A DNA stretch of 41,444 nucleotides from an uncultured Thioclava sp. (GTDB lineage: Bacteria; Pseudomonadota; Alphaproteobacteria; Rhodobacterales; Rhodobacteraceae). Positions 35,005-41,444 of this stretch are shown one piece after another. Each line of letters begins with the position of its first letter. The stretch's first letter is position 1. The position numbers and the translations under genes were made by a program. The notes below the pieces were generated by a model. That model did no database searches, was not told the origin of the DNA, and was given only the letters and a program-made list of their open reading frames with translations. Where the stretch lies: positions 1 through 41,444 of the forward strand of contig NZ_CAJYBT010000032.1 of NCBI RefSeq assembly GCF_913064665.1, read 5' to 3'.

Positions 35005-36369
35005 ATGATGCGCAAGGAGATCATCGCGGGAACGCTTGCGCTGTCGTTGATGGCGGCAACGAGCATTGCTGCGACCGCTTTGCCTGATTGGACCGCCGAT
35101 GCGGCGGGTCTCGCCCCCTTTGCCCAAGCCATGCGCGCGCGCGACGATGCCATGCTCGACCAGCGGATGCTTGGGCGGTCGTTCTTTTCCATTCCTTGGG
35201 TCGCAGCACCCGCGGCCACCACCGCACGCGACGGGCTGGGACCGTTCTTCAACGCCAATACCTGTGCGAGTTGCCACGAAGACAATGGCTCCGCGCCGAC
35301 GATCGACGCCGATGGCAAGCCGCTGCGTGCGCTGCTATTCAAGCTCGCCCGTCCGGGCGCGCATAACGCGCGGATGGCGACGGATACTCCCGAAAGCCCC
35401 GATCATGCCCGCATGCTCGACCCGCATTACGGCGGCCAAATCGCGATCAACGCGACCGGCCATGCAACCCCCGAAGCGCGCCCGCGGCTGGAAACGCACA
35501 AGATCGCGTATCGCTATCACGATGGCGCCGAAGTCACCCTTGAACGCTTCACGCCGAAGCTCGACAATCTGGCCTATGGGCCGCTGGCGGAGGACACGGT
35601 GATTTTCACCCGCCAGCCGCCCGCGCTGGCCGGGCTGGGGCTGATCGGGGCGGTGCCCGACGCGGAAATTCTGGCGTGGGAAGACCCCGAGGATCGCGAC
35701 GGCAACGGGATCAGCGGACGCGCCAACCGGATGGCGGATGGCGCAATCGGGCGCTATGGCTGGAAGGCCGCCGAGCCCACGCTCATCGCCCAGATTGCCA
35801 ATGCCGCCGCCGTCGATATGGGACTGACCAATTCGCGCTACCCGGTGGAGCTGTGCCAGCCCGGTCAGACCGCCTGCATTGAGGCCCCGCGCGGACGCCC
35901 CTCGCCGCAAGGGCTGCTTGATCTGCCCGATACGCGGCTTGCGGCGATCGAAACCTATCTCGAAGGGTTCAAGGCGCCGCAACCCGTCATGCTCGATGCT
36001 CAGGCCGTGCGTGGGGCGGATCTCTTCGCCGCCATCGGCTGTACCGCCTGTCACCGACCTGCGCTGAGCACCGCCGATGGCCGCGAGATCCGCCCGATGA
36101 GCGACTATCTTTTGCATGACATGGGTGCGGATTTGGCCGATGGCGTGCGCGAACACGAGGCAGGTCCGTCGGAGTTTCGCACCGCACCGCTTTGGGGCCT
36201 TGGCGCACGCCTGCGCGCAGGTCATCGTTTCCTGCATGATGCGCGCGCCCGCACGCCGGAAGAGGCGATCTTGTGGCATGGCGGTGAGGCCGCAAAGGCC
36301 CGAAAGACATTTATTTCCCTCGATCCGGCCGCGCGGGCCGCGATCCTCAGCTATCTGGAGACACTATGA
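35005..36369 (+). CDS. Di-haem c-type oxidoreductase (DUF1111 / 'thiol oxidoreductase-like')
   Basis: A 454-residue exported protein with signal peptide (about 1-24) and two covalent haem c sites: CASCH (87-91) and CTACH (346-350). The loop EDRDGNGISGRAN is the DUF1111 hallmark. An extra Cys pair (Cys284, Cys291 in ELCQPGQTACIE) may form a disulfide. Members commonly sit between two imelysin genes, as here, and are thought to move electrons in iron uptake; the reaction is unproven. Start: ATG 35005 or the adjacent ATG 35008, with GGGA at 34997-35000. The stop overlaps the next start (ATGA). Confidence 0.88.
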   Translation: MMRKEIIAGTLALSLMAATSIAATALPDWTADAAGLAPFAQAMRARDDAMLDQRMLGRSFFSIPWVAAPAATTARDGLGPFFNANTCASCHEDNGSAPTIDADGKPLRALLFKLARPGAHNARMATDTPESPDHARMLDPHYGGQIAINATGHATPEARPRLETHKIAYRYHDGAEVTLERFTPKLDNLAYGPLAEDTVIFTRQPPALAGLGLIGAVPDAEILAWEDPEDRDGNGISGRANRMADGAIGRYGWKAAEPTLIAQIANAAAVDMGLTNSRYPVELCQPGQTACIEAPRGRPSPQGLLDLPDTRLAAIETYLEGFKAPQPVMLDAQAVRGADLFAAIGCTACHRPALSTADGREIRPMSDYLLHDMGADLADGVREHEAGPSEFRTAPLWGLGARLRAGHRFLHDARARTPEEAILWHGGEAAKARKTFISLDPAARAAILSYLETL

Positions 36370-37358
36370 CCCGGCTTGCAGTCCTATCCGTCCTGTTTGC
36401 GGCGCTCATACCGCTGGCTGGTGCCGCCCAAGATACGCAGGCCGCCTATGAGGCGATCTATGACGACATTCTTTTGGCCGATTCCGAGGCCACGGTGCAA
36501 AGCTGCCACGCGATGGTGGGGACGCTTGAAACCGTCAGTACCCAGCAGGCGCGCGAAGACGCGTTCACCGCGCTTGCGATTGGCTGGGGGCGGGTCCAGG
36601 CGACCTATATCCTCGGCGGCTACGACATGGACGCAATGGATTATCCGCTGCTGATCGACATGTTTCATAACGGCAAGGAGGATCTCCACGCGAGCCTCGA
36701 ACGTGCGATCAAAAGCGATTCCAGCCCGCAAAAGGCGCTTTACAAAAACGCCTATCGCTCGATTACCGCGCTTGACGACATCCTGTTCTCGGGTCCTTGG
36801 TCGCAGCGCCGTCAGGCCCTCGCGCAGGAGATTTCCGGATCGCTCTGCAAGCGGTTCGAGACTGTGCATCAGGGCTACCTCGATCACCGCGACGATTTTC
36901 TGGCCAATCCCAATGAGGCGCTTGGCCTGCTGATGAATGCCCAGATTCAAAGTCTCTACAAGACCCGCGACTGGCGCATTTCCGAAGTGGCGGGGCTGAC
37001 CAAAAAGACGCTTGGCCAGATGCATCCCGAAAACCGCCAATACCGCTGGGGCAAGGCGTCTTGGCCCGTGATCGACGCGATTCTTGACACGCATTGGCGG
37101 CTTCTGGCGACCGAAACCGCACCCAACCTCTCGAGCATTGCCGAGGCGCGCGACGCAGGAGCCGGTCTCGCCTCGGTTCAGGACATGCTTGGCGAGGCGA
37201 TCGAAGCCTACAAGGCCGTGCCCGAGGATAAGGCATTCGCACCGCGCGAGGCCGTGCCGATCATCAACGCGCTGCAACGCGCGCAGAACGCCTATTACAA
37301 CTCGCTGGCGCTTCTGGTCGGCGTGACGCTTGGGCTCGTGGATGCTGACGGGGATTGA
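36366..37358 (+). CDS. Second imelysin-like protein lacking the GxHxxE motif
   Basis: A 330-residue exported protein with signal peptide (MTRLAVLSVLFAALIPLAGA, cleavage near residue 21) and the helical imelysin fold pattern (DAFTALAIGWGRVQATYILG, then ITALDDILFSG). Where imelysins carry GxHxxE, this protein reads NAYRSITALDDILF (128-141), so the His is missing. It is coupled to the DUF1111 gene by an ATGA overlap and followed after 5 bp by the membrane hydroxylase. A structural or haem-partner role rather than direct iron binding is possible. Confidence 0.85.
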   Translation: MTRLAVLSVLFAALIPLAGAAQDTQAAYEAIYDDILLADSEATVQSCHAMVGTLETVSTQQAREDAFTALAIGWGRVQATYILGGYDMDAMDYPLLIDMFHNGKEDLHASLERAIKSDSSPQKALYKNAYRSITALDDILFSGPWSQRRQALAQEISGSLCKRFETVHQGYLDHRDDFLANPNEALGLLMNAQIQSLYKTRDWRISEVAGLTKKTLGQMHPENRQYRWGKASWPVIDAILDTHWRLLATETAPNLSSIAEARDAGAGLASVQDMLGEAIEAYKAVPEDKAFAPREAVPIINALQRAQNAYYNSLALLVGVTLGLVDADGD

Positions 37359-37363
37359 GCGCG

Positions 37364-38293
37364 ATGACCACGGCTTTCACAACCCTGCACAGCCTGCCAA
37401 AGCCTTTTGACGGGCTTTTTGACGGGGCCGAGCGGATCTTCTGGCTCTATCTTCTCGCCAGCGCGGCGATTGCGCTGGTGCTGATGCTGGCGGCGGGAAA
37501 CTGGCCGACGCGCGCGCGGCTGCGGGCCTATTGGCTCAGCTCGGATTCGCGCCTTGATGCGCTGTATTTCCTCGTGGCTTGGGGATTGCGCACGGCGCTG
37601 ATCGTGCCACTGGTGCTTTCGGTGCAGACAGTGGCGGTCTGGGTGCTGCACGGGTTGAACGCGTTTTACGATCCACCCTTTCTTGCGTGGCGCTACCGGT
37701 CCATCGTGCTGGCCTACACGCTCGCGCTGTTCTTGCTGTCTGATCTGTCGCGCTACTGGCTGCACCGGCTGATGCATCGTTCGCGCTGGCTTTGGCCGTT
37801 TCACCGGGTCCATCACGCGGCGGAGGTGCTGACACCGCTGTTGGTCTATCGCATCCACCCGCTTGAAAGCCTGCTCTTTGCGCTGCGTCATGCGGTGGTG
37901 GCGGGGGGCGTTACGGGGGTGTTCATCTTTCTCTTTGGCGCGCGGCTCGACCTTTACACGATCTTTGGCGAAAACCTGTTTATCGTGGCGCTGTTTGCCT
38001 TCACCGCGAACCTGCGCCACAGTCATGTGCGACTAAGCTACGGGCGCTGGCTGGACCATATTCTCGTGTCGCCCGCGCAGCACCAAATCCACCATGACCG
38101 CCGCCACCTGAACAGCAATTTCGGCTCCTGCCTCGCGCTTTGGGACTGGGTCTTCGGCACGCTCAAACTGCCTGCGCAAATTCAGGGCGCTCCCGATTTC
38201 GGGATCGGCCAGCGCGGGGCGCGCTACTCCAGCGTGGCGGCGCTGCTGATGGAACCGTTCCGCGATCTCGGCCAAATGATGCGGAGGCGCTGA
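37364..38293 (+). CDS. Sterol desaturase / fatty acid hydroxylase family membrane protein
   Basis: A 309-residue integral membrane protein with four or five hydrophobic segments. The di-iron His clusters are complete: HRLMH (134-138), HRVHH (147-151), HSH (219-221) and HQIHH (240-244). The family inserts hydroxyl groups or double bonds into lipids with O2 and reducing equivalents. ATG 37364 follows GGGGA; a TTG at 37355 would overlap the imelysin stop. Only 5 bp separate it from the gene before and 3 bp from the peroxidase gene behind. Why a lipid-type hydroxylase belongs in an iron operon is unknown; using iron as cofactor is one link. Confidence 0.88.
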   Translation: MTTAFTTLHSLPKPFDGLFDGAERIFWLYLLASAAIALVLMLAAGNWPTRARLRAYWLSSDSRLDALYFLVAWGLRTALIVPLVLSVQTVAVWVLHGLNAFYDPPFLAWRYRSIVLAYTLALFLLSDLSRYWLHRLMHRSRWLWPFHRVHHAAEVLTPLLVYRIHPLESLLFALRHAVVAGGVTGVFIFLFGARLDLYTIFGENLFIVALFAFTANLRHSHVRLSYGRWLDHILVSPAQHQIHHDRRHLNSNFGSCLALWDWVFGTLKLPAQIQGAPDFGIGQRGARYSSVAALLMEPFRDLGQMMRRR

Positions 38294-38296
38294 GCC

Positions 38297-39478
38297 ATGA
38301 CGACCCGCCTTTCACTGATGATCGTGGCGACCCTCGCCGGACTGGTTGTACTGGCCGCGCCGCCGCCCGCCCTGACCGAAGGCCCGCCTTTGACCGAGGC
38401 AGACCTGGGCGAGCAACTGTTCTTCGATCCCAATTTCTCGATCAATCGCACCATGGCCTGCGCCACCTGCCACGATCCCGACCGCGCCTTCACCGACGGG
38501 CGCCAGACCCCGGCGACGGGCATGGTTTCGCTGGGCGATGACGGCCACGCCTTGGGCGTGCGCAACGCGCCGATGGTGACCTATGCGCTGACCGCGCCGC
38601 CGTTTCATTTTGACGAGACGCTGAAGGAATATGTGGGCGGGCAGTTCCTTGACGGGCGCGCCACGACCCTGGCCAATCAGGCCGTCGCCCCGACGTTGAA
38701 CCCGGTCGAGATGATGATGCCCGACGCGGCATCTGTTGAGGCGCGGATCAAGGAAAACCCCGATTACGTCGCCGATTTCAAGCGGCTCTTCGGCGCGGAT
38801 ATCTTTGAGCGCCCCAGCGATGCCGCCCCCGACACGCCAGCCGCCTTCACGGCGTTTGGCCGCGCCATCGAGGCATACGAACGCACCGCGCAATTCGCGC
38901 CCTTTGACAGCAAATACGACCGCTTCCTGCGCGGCGACTACGATCTGACCGTGCTGGAAGACCTCGGGCGCACGCTGTTCTTTTCGAACAATAACGTGAA
39001 TTGCGCGAACTGCCACAGGCTCAAGCGCGAGGATGCGCCGTTTGAGCCTTTCACCAATCACCAGTATCGCAATATCGGCGTACCGCGGAACCCCGCCCTG
39101 CTGGCGCTTGGCCAAGTCTCGCCCGATTACATCGATCACGGGCTGCTGGAAAATCCGCAGGTGAGCGATCCGGCAATGGATGGCAAGTTTCGAACGCCAA
39201 GCCTGCGCAATGTCGCGGTGACCGGGCCCTACATGCATAACGGCGTGTTTTCCGACCTGCGGACGGTGATTGAGTTCTACGACAAATTCAACAACCCCGA
39301 CCGCAAGCTGAACCCTGAGACGGGCAAGCCTTGGGCCGATCCCGAAATGCCCGGCACGGTGGACCTCGAAGAGCTGCGCGCCAAAGCCTTGAGCGACCGC
39401 AAGATCGATGCGCTGGTGGCCTTCCTCGAAACCCTGACCGACAAACGCTATGAGCCCCTGCTAAACAACCAGAACTAG
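38297..39478 (+). CDS. Di-haem cytochrome c peroxidase / MauG-type protein
   Basis: A 393-residue exported protein with an N-terminal signal or anchor (about 1-25) and two haem c motifs: CATCH (55-59) and CANCH (236-240). FRTPSLRNVAVTGPYMHNG, FSDLRTVIEFYD and the final LEELRAKALSDRKIDALVAF are standard for CcpA/MauG proteins, with the distal Met in PYMHNG. It would reduce peroxide, or oxidise a partner, in the periplasm. It closes the operon. Position beside an FTR1 permease invites comparison with the EfeB peroxidase of EfeUOB. An inverted repeat (39453-39483) spans its stop. Confidence 0.92.
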   Translation: MTTRLSLMIVATLAGLVVLAAPPPALTEGPPLTEADLGEQLFFDPNFSINRTMACATCHDPDRAFTDGRQTPATGMVSLGDDGHALGVRNAPMVTYALTAPPFHFDETLKEYVGGQFLDGRATTLANQAVAPTLNPVEMMMPDAASVEARIKENPDYVADFKRLFGADIFERPSDAAPDTPAAFTAFGRAIEAYERTAQFAPFDSKYDRFLRGDYDLTVLEDLGRTLFFSNNNVNCANCHRLKREDAPFEPFTNHQYRNIGVPRNPALLALGQVSPDYIDHGLLENPQVSDPAMDGKFRTPSLRNVAVTGPYMHNGVFSDLRTVIEFYDKFNNPDRKLNPETGKPWADPEMPGTVDLEELRAKALSDRKIDALVAFLETLTDKRYEPLLNNQN

Positions 39479-39483
39479 GGGCT
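39453..39483 (+). terminator. Weak inverted repeat at the end of the iron operon
   Basis: AGCCCC (39453-39458) and GGGGCT (39478-39483) flank the stop of the peroxidase gene, with a 19-base loop and no T tract. It is only a weak terminator candidate; no better one was found before 39755. Confidence 0.25.
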
Positions 39484-39727
39484 GCTGACGGATATCGGTG
39501 GCGACAAAGAAACAGACGATTTCGGCGACCTTCGTCAAGCCATCAGCCAATATGAATCGCGTGATCGCACCCGAACGGAAATCTGGTCGCACCACTTTCG
39601 TCGGTCGGCAGTTGCATGGAATTGGACGCTGCACTTCGGTGCGCTCTGATCCGGTGAACGGCGGCAATGGGGCGGTCGCGTTGATTACGACCGAGAGTGC
39701 CAGCAAGGCTACGCCGCGCCGCCGCAT
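39461..39727 (-). CDS. Possible small exported protein, unknown
   Basis: A leftward 88-codon frame begins with a signal-like MRRRGVALLALSVVINATAP and continues with a polar region containing CNC and a hydrophobic FILADGLTKVAEIVCFFVA. AAGGA lies 12 bases before the ATG, and the frame starts 27 bp after the nitroreductase stop, so it could be co-transcribed. It overlaps the last 18 bp of the peroxidase gene on the other strand. I do not recognise it, and a chance frame cannot be excluded. Confidence 0.3.
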   Translation of the reverse strand: MRRRGVALLALSVVINATAPLPPFTGSERTEVQRPIPCNCRPTKVVRPDFRSGAITRFILADGLTKVAEIVCFFVATDIRQQPLVLVV

Positions 39728-39754
39728 GTCGGCTTGGAGTCCTTAGCGCTCAAA

Positions 39755-40840
39755 TCAGATCATGAGGTCAGCAACCGGGCGCCTTAGCGACATGGGTAAA
39801 GCAGGCGCGCGCCCGAAACGCACCACCAGGTCCGGACGCGCATCTGTCATTCCCAACCAACGCGAGAATTCTGAACGGACACCCGCCACTTCGATGGGTT
39901 GATTAATATGCGCGTTGCGAATGCCAAGCGCCGTAGATTGGAGCGCAAATCTCTGAAAGCTGCGTCCGACCTTGACCCAATGCTCAGGATCCTCGGCGTC
40001 CCCAACGAAAACCGCAACGCCAGCGGAAGAGCGGATCTGGGTCCGATACTTGTCATTCTCGCTGTCCTTTTGAAAAAACATGCCAAACATCGGGTTTGCG
40101 ATCCACGCTGGCACGACCGGATTGCCGGTGCACGCGGCAAACAGCCCGTCCTGCGTCTCAAGCGCTTGTTTCGGTGTCATCCTGATCCAATTGCGCAACT
40201 CGGCCACAAAGGCAGGATCGTCCATCTGTGCGCTGTTGGCTTCGACAACGAGGTCAAGAATTGCGTCGCGATCAGAGGCTTCGGTGAAGATCAGAACCGA
40301 TACACCCTCTTGTTGGGCCGCAGCTTTCAATTGCTTGATCTCAGACGCGGAAATCGGTTGTCCATCATATTCGGACCGCGTCGATTGGCGCAATGGGATG
40401 GCCTGCTGAAGCGCCACGTCGCGCACGGGACCATTGCCAAGTGAAATGTCGATTCTCGTCTGTGGACCGTCTTCGAACGAAAGCTCAGTGGATCTGCCTG
40501 TTGAGTTTGCCGCGATCAATAGATTTTCCGCAGCGCATCCTAAGCTAACGTAGAGATGGTGGTCATCGGGATCAACGACCTGCGTCCGCCGCGAAAGATC
40601 GGGCAAGATCGACACCGTCGCCCCGTCCAGACGGAATTTCCATGGCTGGGTGTTGTGTCCGTTGGCTGCAAGCGTTGCGAAACGCGCCAGTTCAACCAAA
40701 TCCGGGTCCGCTGATAAGGGGCGACGTTGACGGTCAACCTCTTCGTTGTAACCGCCGAGACGAGGCCAGAGACCATATCCACATGCTCCGATAGCAGCGA
40801 CCGACAACCCGGAGACAACCAAAGCTCGACGTGAGATCAT
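39755..40840 (-). CDS. Exported nitroreductase family (Acg-like) FMN oxidoreductase
   Basis: A 361-residue protein with a twin-arginine-like signal (ISRRALVVSGLSVAAIGAC, residues 2-20), followed by two nitroreductase-fold halves. AANGHNTQPWKFR is the characteristic FMN/substrate block, and RSFQRFALQSTALGIRNAHI the C-terminal one. Cys20 in AIGAC could also mark a lipoprotein. It would reduce nitro compounds or quinones outside the cytoplasm with an unknown donor. ATG 40840 is chosen; the frame also allows 40870, which adds ten residues. Neither has a strong ribosome binding site. An FNR-like box lies upstream. Confidence 0.82.
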   Translation of the reverse strand: MISRRALVVSGLSVAAIGACGYGLWPRLGGYNEEVDRQRRPLSADPDLVELARFATLAANGHNTQPWKFRLDGATVSILPDLSRRTQVVDPDDHHLYVSLGCAAENLLIAANSTGRSTELSFEDGPQTRIDISLGNGPVRDVALQQAIPLRQSTRSEYDGQPISASEIKQLKAAAQQEGVSVLIFTEASDRDAILDLVVEANSAQMDDPAFVAELRNWIRMTPKQALETQDGLFAACTGNPVVPAWIANPMFGMFFQKDSENDKYRTQIRSSAGVAVFVGDAEDPEHWVKVGRSFQRFALQSTALGIRNAHINQPIEVAGVRSEFSRWLGMTDARPDLVVRFGRAPALPMSLRRPVADLMI

Positions 40841-40902
40841 ATCGAATGCCCAATTGTTTGACGCATGCATTCGATAATTAAACGTTTTGTGGCGACCATT
40901 CC

Positions 40903-40916
40903 TTGATTTGCGTCAA
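40903..40916. promoter_or_regulatory. FNR/FnrL-like box TTGATTTGCGTCAA
   Basis: TTGA-N6-TCAA matches the FNR/FnrL core (TTGAT-N4-ATCAA) with one mismatch in the right half. It is centred about 69 bp upstream of the chosen nitroreductase start. FnrL regulates oxygen-dependent genes in Rhodobacteraceae, so low-oxygen control of the exported nitroreductase is plausible. Confidence 0.5.
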
Positions 40917-41172
40917 TAGCCCCACGGAAAACATGAAAGAAGGCAAGTAGAGTGTCTGCTTTGTCCGCAGCAGACATCGCTGCATCGCGTAGCTAAGGAC
41001 CGCCATTGAGCCCACGAGCTGATCAAAGCCGCCTTGATCGACGGGGTGCTGCGAAAGAAACTATTGGTCGATCAAGGGACCGAAGCCTTTCCCGTCCCAC
41101 CAGCGGATTTTGGGAGGCCCTGCACAGCGAAGCCAATCGCAGCGCCACCGAGATAACGCACGGTGTTCCCCG

Positions 41173-41203
41173 CAAGAAAATGGGCGGGGCTCCCCCCGCC
41201 CAT
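41173..41203 (-). terminator. Strong leftward terminator behind the cytochrome c gene
   Basis: Read leftward, ATGGGCGGGG (41203-41194) pairs with CCCCGCCCAT (41189-41180) around a 4-base loop and is followed by TTTTCTTG (41180-41173). It lies 109 bp after the cytochrome c stop. Confidence 0.8.
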
Positions 41204-41292
41204 ATCCGAGAGTGGAGTAGCGTTTTACACGCGGAACCGGTCGTTCCCGTCCATAGATTGGCAAGCCTAGGCACAACCAATCTTGCGGTTCT

Positions 41293-41307
41293 GACAGTTT
41301 AACTGTC
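41293..41307. repeat. Short palindrome GACAGTT-T-AACTGTC
   Basis: A perfect 7-bp inverted repeat with a 1-base centre, 4 bp after the stop of the partial cytochrome c gene. The loop is too small for a good RNA hairpin, so a protein-binding site is more likely than a terminator, if it has a role. Confidence 0.3.
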
Positions 41308-41311
41308 CCAT

Positions 41312-41444
41312 TCAATGCCCGTCGCGGGCGGCCTGCACCGCTTGCATTCGGTCTGGCCAAGTTGAGCGGATGAAGCCGAGAATATCGAGGATCTCGCCAT
41401 CATTGAGGGTTCCGGCGAAACCGGGCATGCCGCTGGCGAAATCC
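41312..41444 (-). CDS. Class I cytochrome c, C-terminal fragment (gene continues beyond the window)
   Basis: A leftward frame open from the window edge to TGA at 41314-41312 encodes 43 residues. SGMPGFAGTLNDGEILDILG, then FIRSTWPDRMQAVQAARDGH, is the typical end of a small class I cytochrome c: the Met of GMPGF is the sixth haem ligand, followed by the C-terminal helix ending in IKSTWP-like sequence. The CxxCH site would lie to the right, outside the window. It could pass electrons to the neighbouring periplasmic oxidoreductases, but this is speculative. Confidence 0.8.
   Translation of the reverse strand, partial: DFASGMPGFAGTLNDGEILDILGFIRSTWPDRMQAVQAARDGH

Larger units (their letters stand above)
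40841..41311. other. 471-bp intergenic region upstream of the nitroreductase gene
   Basis: It holds an FNR-like box (40903-40916), a leftward terminator (41173-41203) and a short palindrome (41293-41307). Short frames on both strands (for example 41006-41302 and 41061-41360) look like noise: biased composition, no ribosome binding sites and no recognisable domain. Confidence 0.6.

Noticed and set aside
41006-41302. 98-codon rightward and 85-codon leftward frames in the last intergenic region
   Set aside because: They overlap each other and a strong terminator hairpin, have no ribosome binding site and no protein-like pattern.
1-41444. CRISPR array, tRNA or rRNA genes, intact insertion sequence, prophage
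   Set aside because: No regularly spaced repeats, no T-loop/acceptor pairing or rRNA-like segments, and no complete transposase or phage structural gene were seen on reading both strands.

Overview
The window looks like chromosomal DNA of a motile, GC-rich alphaproteobacterium of the Rhodobacterales (Rhodobacteraceae/Roseobacter type). The basis is gene content recognised from translated sequence: the FlaF/FlbT pair behind a flagellin, a DUF1217 flagellar gene, an IalB-family protein, a DUF3576 lipoprotein, NnrU, the leuS-lptE-holA order, and many ATGA stop/start overlaps. No tRNA, rRNA, CRISPR array or intact insertion sequence was seen.

Layout. 1-5283 is the end of a flagellar cluster. A FliK-like gene runs leftward off the window, divergent from flgJ-flgN, flagellin, flaF, flbT and a DUF1217 gene. 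The flagellin leader carries two small hairpins, in a locus that encodes FlaF and FlbT, known post-transcriptional regulators of flagellin elsewhere. 5287-15374 is mostly housekeeping: a Rhizobium-type asparaginase, IalB, RlmN, an amidoligase/C26 peptidase pair, a LOG-family hydrolase, dapD plus a small unknown gene, an MltB-type lytic transglycosylase, NnrU, a DMT exporter and an HU protein. 15506-18780 is a two-gene purine salvage operon (AMP nucleosidase, then adenine deaminase). 18883-20438 holds an epimerase-like protein and a glutathione S-transferase. 20484-25720 is the leftward operon leuS-lptE-holA-flavoprotein. A DUF3576 lipoprotein, a strongly codon-biased porin and a YggS-type PLP protein follow.

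From 28333 the character changes. Two decayed stretches (28333-28968 with a serine-recombinase-like zinc-ribbon scrap, and 31243-32223) flank an orphan membrane histidine kinase. Its PAS domain keeps the residues that FixL uses to hold haem and sense oxygen. Its extracytoplasmic domain has a histidine-rich loop.

The most interesting part is 32224-39478, a compact seven-gene rightward operon: a cupredoxin-fold protein without copper ligands, an FTR1 iron permease, an imelysin (M75), a di-haem DUF1111 protein, a second imelysin-like protein without the usual GxHxxE motif, a membrane di-iron hydroxylase (sterol desaturase family) and a di-haem cytochrome c peroxidase/MauG-type protein. It resembles an EfeUOB-type iron importer in which c-type di-haem proteins replace the DyP peroxidase and a lipid-hydroxylase-like enzyme has been added. 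Its function is inferred. The right end holds a Tat-type nitroreductase with an FNR-like box upstream, and the C-terminal end of a cytochrome c.
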